Of a stretch of DNA of 64,000 nucleotides, positions 57,315 through 64,000 are shown one piece after another. Under the pieces are notes generated by a model. The model ran no database searches. It was not told the origin of the DNA and saw nothing but the letters and a program-made list of their open reading frames with translations. The stretch comes from Streptomyces drozdowiczii (GTDB taxonomy: Bacteria; Actinomycetota; Actinomycetes; Streptomycetales; Streptomycetaceae), in the NCBI RefSeq assembly GCF_026167665.1, contig NZ_CP098740.1, forward strand, positions 5,828,001-5,892,000. Direction: 5' to 3'. How positions within the stretch are numbered: position 1 is the stretch's first letter; each line of letters opens with the position of its first letter. The position numbers and the translations under genes are program-made.

Positions 57315-57343
57315 AGATTAAGAGGACTAGACCAGTGCGTCAA
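57315..57343 (-). promoter_or_regulatory. Chitinase promoter
   Basis: On the minus strand TTGACG (57343-57338) and TAATCT (57320-57315) are separated by exactly 17 bp, close to the consensus for the vegetative sigma factor. Transcription would start near 57307, leaving a leader of about 100 bases. A DasR-type site fills the spacer and another overlaps the -35 edge. Confidence 0.75.
57321..57336 (-). promoter_or_regulatory. DasR-type (dre) site 1
   Basis: Minus-strand ACTGGTCTAGTCCTCT matches 13 of 16 positions of the dre consensus ACTGGTCTAGACCACT. It occupies the spacer between -35 and -10 of the chitinase promoter, so binding would block RNA polymerase; N-acetylglucosamine-derived phosphates relieve DasR repression. 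Confidence 0.7.
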
Positions 57344-57358
57344 TAGGTCTGGACCAAT
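57343..57358 (-). promoter_or_regulatory. DasR-type (dre) site 2
   Basis: Minus-strand ATTGGTCCAGACCTAT keeps the GGTC-AGACC core of the dre consensus and lies 22 bp upstream of site 1, about two helical turns. Paired direct repeats of this type are typical of Streptomyces chitinase promoters. Confidence 0.7.
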
Positions 57359-57492
57359 AACGTTCCCGCGCGGTTCATTCCTGTGCGGATGTCCGAAAGA
57401 GTTCTTGTTACGTGCTGTCTGTGAGCCACTCCACAGCGTTCACCCGGTTGGCCCCTGCCGGGTCGTGGCACACTGATCGTGTACCAGCAGCA

Positions 57493-57619
57493 GCGCACTC
57501 CGGGGTCGGTGCAATTCCGAACCGGCGGTTACAGTCCGCGACCCGTCCGCATCCAGCGGCCGGTTGACCAGGTGAAATTCCTGGACCGACGGTTAAAGTC
57601 CGGATGGGAGGCAGTGCGC
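57493..57619 (+). ncRNA. FMN riboswitch (RFN element)
   Basis: The 127-base leader has the RFN layout: closing stem P1 pairs GCGCACT (57493-57499) with AGTGCGC (57613-57619), and the conserved core blocks CCGGGGTCGGTG, AATTCCGAACCGGCGGT, AGTCCGCGACCC, GGTGAAATTCCTGGACCGACGG and AAAGTCCGGATGGGAG occur in order. FMN binding should turn off the downstream rib operon. Confidence 0.95.
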
Positions 57620-57652
57620 GGCGGGCCGTTTCGCGGGTACGCCGCCGTCGGC

Positions 57653-57686
57653 GGAGGTTCCGGATCACCGGACCCCTCCGTGTTTT
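57653..57686 (+). terminator. Riboswitch-controlled terminator ahead of ribD
   Basis: GGAGG and CCGG (57653-57663) pair with CCGG and CCTCC (57668-57679) around an ATCA loop, followed by GTGTTTT. It stands 33 bases after the riboswitch and 90 before ribD, and is the likely expression platform for transcription termination when FMN is bound. Confidence 0.6.
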
Positions 57687-57776
57687 CCGGCTTCAGGCGT
57701 CCCTGTCGTGCGTTCCGCTTCTTCTGTCGTCATCGACAGGCCCCGGAGTCCGTGCCCGAAGAGGCAGGAGGACCCG

Positions 57777-58877
57777 GTGGACACCGCAGCCGACATCACC
57801 GCCATGCGCCGAGCCATCGCGCTCGCCGCCCGCGGCCTCGGCTCCACCAGCCCCAACCCGGTCGTGGGATGCGTCGTCCTCGACGCCGCCGGCGAGACCG
57901 CGGGCGAGGGCTTCCACCAGCGCGCCGGCGGCCCGCACGCCGAGATCCACGCCCTGCGCGCGGCCGGCGACCGGGCCCGGGGCGGGACCGCCTACGTCAC
58001 CCTCGAACCGTGTAACCACACCGGCCGCACCGGCCCCTGCGCCCGGGCGCTCGTCGAGGCCGGGATCGCCCGTGTCGTGTACGCGGTCGGCGACCCGAAC
58101 CCGCAGGCCACCGGAGGCGCCGACACGCTCCGCGCCGCCGGCGTCCGGGCCGAGGCGGGCCTCCTCGCCGACGAGGCCGAGGCGGGCAACGCCGCCTGGC
58201 TCACCTCCGTCCGGCTGGGCCGCCCGCACGTCACCTGGAAGTACGCCGCGAGCCTGGACGGCCGGGTCGCCGCCGCCGACGGCACCAGCCGCTGGATCAG
58301 CTCCGCCGAGTCCCGCGCCGACGTGCACCGGCTGCGCGCCGAGGCCGACGCGGTCCTCGTCGGCTCCGGCACCGCCCGCGCCGACGACCCCCAGCTCGGG
58401 GTGCGCGGCATCGACGGCGCGGTCCAGCCCCTGCGCGTCGTCATGGACACCCGCGCCACCGCCGTACACCCCGGCGCCCGGGTCCTCGACGCCACCGCGC
58501 CCACCCTGGTCGCGGTCGCCGAGGACGCGGAGACCGGCCACCTGCCCGACGAGCTGGTCCTGCGGCTGCCCCGCGCGGCCGACGGGCCCGGGCTCGACCC
58601 GGCCGCCCTGCTCGCCGCCCTCCACGGGCGCGGCGTCCGCTCCGTACTCCTCGAAGGCGGCCCGGTCCTGGCCGGCGCCTTCGTCGCCGCGGGACTCGTC
58701 GACAAGGTCGTCGGCTATCTCGCCCCCGTCCTCATCGGCGCGGGCCCCGCCGCCCTCGCCGACGCCGGAATCTCCACGATCACCGAGGCGTTGCGCCTCG
58801 ACGTGACGGAGACCGTCCGCATCGGCCCCGATCTGCGCGTCACCGCCGTCCCCGGCCCCGCCCGGAAGGAGAACTGA
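57777..58877 (+). CDS. ribD: Riboflavin deaminase/reductase
   Basis: A bifunctional enzyme of 366 aa for steps 2 and 3 of riboflavin synthesis. The N-terminal deaminase has the zinc motif GPHAEIHAL and TLEPCNHTGRTGPC; the C-terminal reductase runs from about HVTWKYAASLDGRVAA to VLLEGGPVLAGAF. GTG at 57777 follows AGGAGG and starts DTAADITAMRRAI. ribE begins directly at the next base. Confidence 0.95.
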   Translation: MDTAADITAMRRAIALAARGLGSTSPNPVVGCVVLDAAGETAGEGFHQRAGGPHAEIHALRAAGDRARGGTAYVTLEPCNHTGRTGPCARALVEAGIARVVYAVGDPNPQATGGADTLRAAGVRAEAGLLADEAEAGNAAWLTSVRLGRPHVTWKYAASLDGRVAAADGTSRWISSAESRADVHRLRAEADAVLVGSGTARADDPQLGVRGIDGAVQPLRVVMDTRATAVHPGARVLDATAPTLVAVAEDAETGHLPDELVLRLPRAADGPGLDPAALLAALHGRGVRSVLLEGGPVLAGAFVAAGLVDKVVGYLAPVLIGAGPAALADAGISTITEALRLDVTETVRIGPDLRVTAVPGPARKEN

Positions 58878-59495
58878 ATGTTCACCGGAATCGTCGAAGA
58901 ACTGGGCGAGGTCACCGCCGTCGAGCAACTGGACGACGCCTCCCGCTTCCGCCTGCGCGGACCCGTCGTCACCGAGGGCGCCAAGCACGGCGACTCCATC
59001 GCCGTGAACGGCGTCTGCCTGACCGTGGTGGACCTCGGCGAGCACGAGTTCACCGCCGATGTGATGGCCGAGACGCTGAACCGCTCCAGCCTCGGCGCCC
59101 TGACGACCGGCTCCCGCGTCAACCTCGAACGCCCCATGGCGCTCGGCGGACGGCTCGGCGGCCACATCGTCCAGGGCCACGTCGACGGCACCGGGCACAT
59201 CCTGGAGCGCCGCCCCTCCGAGAACTGGGAGATCGTCAAGATCTCGCTCCCGGCCGCCCTCACCCGGTACGTGGTGGAGAAGGGCTCGATCACCGTCGAC
59301 GGCGTCAGCCTGACCGTGGTGGACGCCGGACCCGACTTCTTCACCATCAGCCTCATCCCCACCACCCTGGCGCTGACCACGCTCGGCATCAAGGGGCCCG
59401 GCGACCCGGTCAACCTCGAAGTGGACGTCATCGCGAAGTACGTCGAGCGGCTGCTCGGCAACGGCGCGCCGGAGACCGCGGAGGAAGCGAAGTGA
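58878..59495 (+). CDS. ribE: Riboflavin synthase, alpha chain
   Basis: A protein of 205 aa that converts two lumazines into riboflavin and pyrimidinedione. It has two similar lumazine-binding halves, visible in the repeated [12 protein letters not shown] and [12 protein letters not shown] segments, and the start [10 protein letters not shown]. It abuts ribD with no gap and overlaps the next gene by four bases. The same protein is called RibC in some species. Confidence 0.96.
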   Translation: MFTGIVEELGEVTAVEQLDDASRFRLRGPVVTEGAKHGDSIAVNGVCLTVVDLGEHEFTADVMAETLNRSSLGALTTGSRVNLERPMALGGRLGGHIVQGHVDGTGHILERRPSENWEIVKISLPAALTRYVVEKGSITVDGVSLTVVDAGPDFFTISLIPTTLALTTLGIKGPGDPVNLEVDVIAKYVERLLGNGAPETAEEAK

Positions 59496-60132
59496 GCGCC
59501 CTGCACTGGCTGAACTCCGAGGCGTTCACCGTCCTCGACCAGCACATCATCTGGTCCGACATGATCGGCAACACCGTCGGCCTGATCGCCCTCGCGCTCG
59601 GCTGGCTGCGCTCGATCTGGACCTGGCCCGCCCAGCTCCTGTCCGGCGTCGTGCTGGTCGCCGCCAATGTCTCCGTCCAGCAGGCGGGCAGCGTCGGCAA
59701 GCAGGTCATCGTCATCGCGGTCGCCGTCTGGGGCTGGCAGCAGTGGACCCGCGGGCGGCAGCAGGCCCAGGACGGCTCCATAGCGGTCCGGTTCGCCACC
59801 TGGCGCGAACGCGGCTACCTGGTCGGCGGGGCGGCCCTCGGCACCCTCGCGGTCGGCGGCCTGTTCACCGCCTTCCCCTCGCTCTCCTGGAGCCCGTGGG
59901 CGGACGCGTACATCTTCGCGGGCACGCTGGTCGCGATGCTCGCCCAGGCGCGCGGCATGGTCGAGTTCTGGTTCGCCTGGCTCCTGGTCGACCTGGTCGG
60001 CGTCCCGCTGAACTTCCACAGCGGGCTCGCCTTCTCCGGTCTCATCTACGTCGTCTACGGCGCCCTCGTCCTGTGGGGCATGCGCGACTGGTGGCTGCGT
60101 ACGCGGACACCCGCTCTGGAAGGAGCCACGGC

Positions 60133-60136
<4 letters not shown>
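59492..60136 (+). CDS. pnuX: PnuC-family vitamin transporter, probable riboflavin importer (PnuX)
   Basis: A membrane protein of 214 aa with about seven spans and the PnuC signature [10 protein letters not shown]. PnuC proteins move nicotinamide riboside, but members encoded in FMN-riboswitch rib operons of actinobacteria (PnuX) take up riboflavin. Placement between ribE and ribBA, with GTGA and ATGA overlaps on both sides, supports riboflavin. Substrate remains an inference from operon context. Confidence 0.82.
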
Positions 60137-61431
<1,295 letters not shown>

Positions 61432-61471
61432 CACCACCAGCAGACACCCGTACAGAAAAGCCAGGAGAGAC

Positions 61472-61957
61472 ATGAGCGGCAAGGGCGCACCCGAACTGTC
61501 CGTACGCAACTGCGGCGACCTCCGTGTGGCGGTCGTCGCCGCGCAGTGGCACGAGAAGGTCATGGACGGGCTCGTCGACGGCGCCCTGCGCGCCCTGCAC
61601 GAGCTGGGCATCGACGAGCCGACCCTGCTCCGGGTCCCGGGCAGCTTCGAGCTCCCGGTCGTCGCGAAGGTGCTGGCCGGGCGCGGGTACGACGCGATCG
61701 TCGCCCTCGGCGTGATCATCCGCGGCGGCACCCCGCACTTCGAATACGTGTCCCACGGCGTCACCAACGGGCTGACCCAGGTGGCCGTCGACACCGGCGT
61801 CCCGGTCGGCTTCGGCGTACTCACATGCGACAACGAGGAGCAGGCGCTCGACCGCGCCGGTCTCGAAGGGTCCAACGAGGACAAGGGGCACGAAGCGGTC
61901 ACCGCCGCGGTCGCCACCGCCGCCACACTGCGCTCGGTCAGCGAACCCTGGCGCTGA
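61472..61957 (+). CDS. ribH: 6,7-Dimethyl-8-ribityllumazine synthase
   Basis: A protein of 161 aa that condenses the pyrimidine and DHBP to lumazine. The substrate motifs [12 protein letters not shown] and the catalytic His region [12 protein letters not shown] are present. ATG at 61472 follows AGGAGA. It is the last gene of the rib operon, 40 bp after ribBA. Confidence 0.96.
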   Translation: MSGKGAPELSVRNCGDLRVAVVAAQWHEKVMDGLVDGALRALHELGIDEPTLLRVPGSFELPVVAKVLAGRGYDAIVALGVIIRGGTPHFEYVSHGVTNGLTQVAVDTGVPVGFGVLTCDNEEQALDRAGLEGSNEDKGHEAVTAAVATAATLRSVSEPWR

Positions 61958-61991
61958 GTGCGGGCGCGGCACCCCGTATTCTGAGCACATC

Positions 61992-62264
61992 ATGGCGAAC
62001 AAAACCTTCGAAGAGCTCTTCGCCGAGCTGAAGCTCAAGGCCGCCAACGGCGACCCCTCCACCTCCCGCACCGCCGAACTGGTGGAGAAGGGGGTCCATG
62101 CCATCGGCAAGAAGGTCGTCGAGGAGGCCGCCGAAGTCTGGATGGCCGCCGAGCACGAGAGCAAGGACGCCGCCGCCGAGGAGATCTCGCAGCTGCTGTA
62201 CCACGTCCAGGTGATGATGGTCGCGCGCGGGATCTCCCTGGACGACGTCTACGCCCACCTCTGA
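61992..62264 (+). CDS. hisE: Phosphoribosyl-ATP pyrophosphatase
   Basis: An all-helical MazG-like protein of 90 aa that converts PR-ATP to PR-AMP, step 2 of histidine synthesis. The metal motif is [18 protein letters not shown], and [18 protein letters not shown] follows. It is a separate protein here, not fused to HisI. It precedes hisG by 61 bp and follows ribH by 34 bp. Confidence 0.93.
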   Translation: MANKTFEELFAELKLKAANGDPSTSRTAELVEKGVHAIGKKVVEEAAEVWMAAEHESKDAAAEEISQLLYHVQVMMVARGISLDDVYAHL

Positions 62265-62325
62265 GCCAGGCCCGCACCCCCCGTACGTCATCCCGCCACA
62301 CCTTTCGCAAAGGAAACCCGACCTC

Positions 62326-63174
62326 ATGCTGCGCATCGCCGTCCCCAACAAGGGTGCTATCTCCGGGCCTGCGATGGCGATGCTCCATGAGGCGGGCTAC
62401 AAGCAGCGCAAGGAGTCGAAGGAACTCGTCCTGGTGGACCCCGCCAACGAGGTCGAGTTCTTCTACCTGCGCCCCCGCGACATCGCGATCTACGTCAGCT
62501 CGGGCCGGCTCGACATCGGCATCACCGGCCGCGACCTGCTGCTGGACTCCGGCGCCGAGGCCGAGGAGATCCTCCAGCTCGGCTTCGCCCGCTCCACGTT
62601 CCGCTACGCCACCAAGCCCGGGACCGTCGCGGGCCCCGAGGGCTTCGACGGCCTGACGATCGCCACCTCCTACGAGGGCATCGTCGCCAAGCACCTCGCC
62701 GAGGCAGGCGTCAACGCCTCCGTCGTCCACCTCGACGGCGCCGTCGAGACCGCCATCGAACTCGGCGTCGCCCAGGTCATCGCGGACGTCGTGGAGACCG
62801 GCACCAGCCTGCGCAACGCCGGTCTCGAGGTCATCGGCGAGCCCATCATGACCTCCGAGGCCGTCGTCATCCGGCGCACCGGCGCCCCAGCGGACGACCC
62901 CAAGGTCCAGCAGTTCCTGCGCCGCCTCCAGGGCGTCCTGGTGGCCCGCAGCTACGTGATGATGGACTACGACTGCCGCGTCGAGCACCTGGAGCGCGCC
63001 GTCGCCCTCACCCCGGGCCTGGAGTCGCCGACCATCTCCCCGCTGCACCACGAGGGCTGGGTCGCCGTCCGCTCCATGGTCGCCGCCGCCGAGGCGCAGC
63101 GGATCATGGACGACCTGTACGACCTCGGCGCCCGCGCCATCCTCACCACCGCGATCCACGCCTGCCGTCTCTGA
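62326..63174 (+). CDS. hisG: ATP phosphoribosyltransferase, long form
   Basis: A protein of 282 aa that commits ATP and PRPP to histidine synthesis. It has the catalytic domains with the PRPP loop DVVETGTSLRNAGL and, after about residue 210, the C-terminal regulatory domain (HHEGWVAVRSMVAAAEAQRI) of the long, histidine-inhibited HisG, so no HisZ is needed. ATG at 62326, GGAAA upstream. Confidence 0.95.
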   Translation: MLRIAVPNKGAISGPAMAMLHEAGYKQRKESKELVLVDPANEVEFFYLRPRDIAIYVSSGRLDIGITGRDLLLDSGAEAEEILQLGFARSTFRYATKPGTVAGPEGFDGLTIATSYEGIVAKHLAEAGVNASVVHLDGAVETAIELGVAQVIADVVETGTSLRNAGLEVIGEPIMTSEAVVIRRTGAPADDPKVQQFLRRLQGVLVARSYVMMDYDCRVEHLERAVALTPGLESPTISPLHHEGWVAVRSMVAAAEAQRIMDDLYDLGARAILTTAIHACRL

Positions 63175-63199
63175 CGGCGGGAGACGGAAGAAGAGCACG

Positions 63200-63664
63200 A
63201 TGTCAGCCCCCGCACCCCCGCCCGGCCCGCCGGCCCTGCCGGTCACCTTCCGGCCGACCCGCACCCGGGTGGTCCTGCTGACCGTCGGCGCGGTGATGTT
63301 CGCCGTCATCACCGTCGTCGCCTTCACCCTCGAACAGCTCAGCGGGGGCGAGCGGGTCAGCTTCGTCTTCACCGCGCTGCTCTTCTTCGGCGTCCTGGCG
63401 CTGCTCAGCCGCCCCAAGGTCGTCGCGGACGAGGAGGGCGTGACGGTGGTCAACCTCACGCGCAGCCGCCGCCTCTCCTGGGCCGAAATCGTCCGCGTCA
63501 ACCTGCGGGTGGGCGACCCGTGGGTCTTCCTGGACCTCAGCGACGGCACCAGCATGCCCGCCCTCGGCATCCAGCCCGGCATCGCCAAGCAGCGCGCCAT
63601 CCAGGACGCCCGGGCCCTGCGCGCCCTCGCCGAAAGCCACGGCACGGGCACGGACAACGGCTGA
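63200..63664 (+). CDS. Small membrane protein with PH-like domain
   Basis: A protein of 154 aa with two predicted membrane spans (about residues 24-42 and 54-68) and a C-terminal beta-rich domain beginning PKVVADEEGVTVVNLTRSRRLSWAEI, which resembles DUF/PH-like YdbT-type folds (a PH_6 pattern). It follows hisG by 25 bp. Function unknown. Confidence 0.75.
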   Translation: MSAPAPPPGPPALPVTFRPTRTRVVLLTVGAVMFAVITVVAFTLEQLSGGERVSFVFTALLFFGVLALLSRPKVVADEEGVTVVNLTRSRRLSWAEIVRVNLRVGDPWVFLDLSDGTSMPALGIQPGIAKQRAIQDARALRALAESHGTGTDNG

Positions 63665-63824
63665 GCCCCCTGCCCCGCACGGCCTCCCGTTGATTACTCT
63701 GGAGGGCGGTGGCGCCCCGTGCGCGCCCCGCCCCGCCCGAAGGCCCACGCGGCCGGCGGGGATTTTCCTGCGACCCGAGGAGTGACTCCCTCCAGCAATG
63801 GACGGATCGTCCGGTAGTACCTGC

Positions 63825-63850
63825 GCCGCCCCCTCCGTGGAGGCGGCGGC
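63825..63850 (+). promoter_or_regulatory. Hairpin enclosing the ribosome site of the CBS-domain gene
   Basis: GCCGCC (63825-63830) pairs with GGCGGC (63845-63850), and CTCC (63833-63836) with GGAG (63839-63842), around a two-base loop. The right arm contains GGAGG, the apparent ribosome site of the ATG at 63851, so the hairpin could hide it. The preceding 160 bp show a further small hairpin (GGACG-GAT-CGTCC near 63800) but no gene. Confidence 0.45.
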
Positions 63851-64000
63851 ATGACAACCCCCTGTTGCTGCTCAGCGCGGCATTCCTTCTCATCCTCGCC
63901 AACGGCTTCTTCGTGGCGGCCGAATTCGGTCTCGTCACCGTGGAACGCGCGGACGCCGAGCGCGCCGCCGCCGAGGGCGACCGGCGGGCCCGCACCGTCA
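63851..64000 (+). CDS. CBS-domain (CorC/HlyC-type DUF21) membrane protein, partial and frameshifted here
   Basis: Cut by the window edge. ATG at 63851 opens MTTP; adding one C to the run 63858-63862 gives LLLLSAAFLLILANGFFVAAEFGL, the first membrane helix of the DUF21 module of HlyC/CorC proteins, continuing to VERADAERAAAEGDRRAR at the edge. As written the frame fails after four residues. These proteins are linked to magnesium or cobalt transport; the CBS domains would lie outside this window. Confidence 0.7.
   Translation, partial: MTTPCCCSARHSFSSSPTASSWRPNSVSSPWNARTPSAPPPRATGGPAPS

Overview
The window is about 64 kb of the core chromosome of a high-GC actinobacterium, almost certainly a Streptomyces. 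The evidence is the strong G/C bias at third codon positions, frequent GTG starts, and a gene order that matches the conserved Streptomyces block hisS, rarA, rpsD, alaS, aro, efp, nusB, bldD, pyr, sIHF, gmk, rpoZ, coaBC, metK, priA, fmt, rsmB, rpe, guaB1, rib, his. BldD with its c-di-GMP signature, sIHF and a DasR-type chitinase promoter are Streptomyces hallmarks. I saw no prophage, insertion sequence, CRISPR array, rRNA or tRNA.

Layout. 0-12 kb: translation and replication housekeeping (start of a PPIase, an MBL hydrolase, hisS, a VKOR-family disulfide enzyme, rarA, an iron-box-controlled DUF2470 gene divergent from rpsD, a STAND ATPase, two small membrane proteins, alaS, ruvX). 12-22 kb: mltG, then the coupled shikimate operon aroE-C-K-B-Q, a P-loop ATPase, an M24 peptidase-like gene, efp and nusB, ending against the oppositely oriented bldD. 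22-32.6 kb: the UMP operon pyrR-pyrB-pyrC-(membrane PH-like gene)-carA-carB-pyrD-pyrF behind a PyrR-type leader. 32.6-43 kb: sIHF, gmk, rpoZ, coaBC, metK, priA, an HTH gene, fmt, rsmB, rpe. 43-57 kb is more accessory: a SorC-type regulator, a terpene cyclase, guaB1, an Lrp regulator with a DavA/DavB-like lysine-degradation pair, a uracil-type permease, an MFS/ROK divergent pair and a secreted chitinase. 57-64 kb: an FMN riboswitch and the rib operon (ribD, ribE, a PnuC-family transporter, ribBA, ribH), then hisE, hisG, a small membrane protein and the start of a CBS-domain protein.

The genes fit together as nucleotide and cofactor supply (UMP, GMP salvage, riboflavin, CoA, SAM, histidine, chorismate) next to the translation machinery. 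Visible control elements are an IdeR/DmdR1-type iron box, a PyrR-binding leader, an FMN riboswitch with a terminator, tandem DasR-type sites around a near-consensus chitinase promoter, and many strong intergenic hairpins.

Caution on sequence quality: nine coding interruptions (M24 gene, pyrR, pyrD, gmk twice, priA three times, and the CBS gene at the right edge) are each repaired by adding exactly one base to a short G or C run. Several of these genes should be essential or nearly so, so I read them as sequencing deletions. I annotate the full intended spans.
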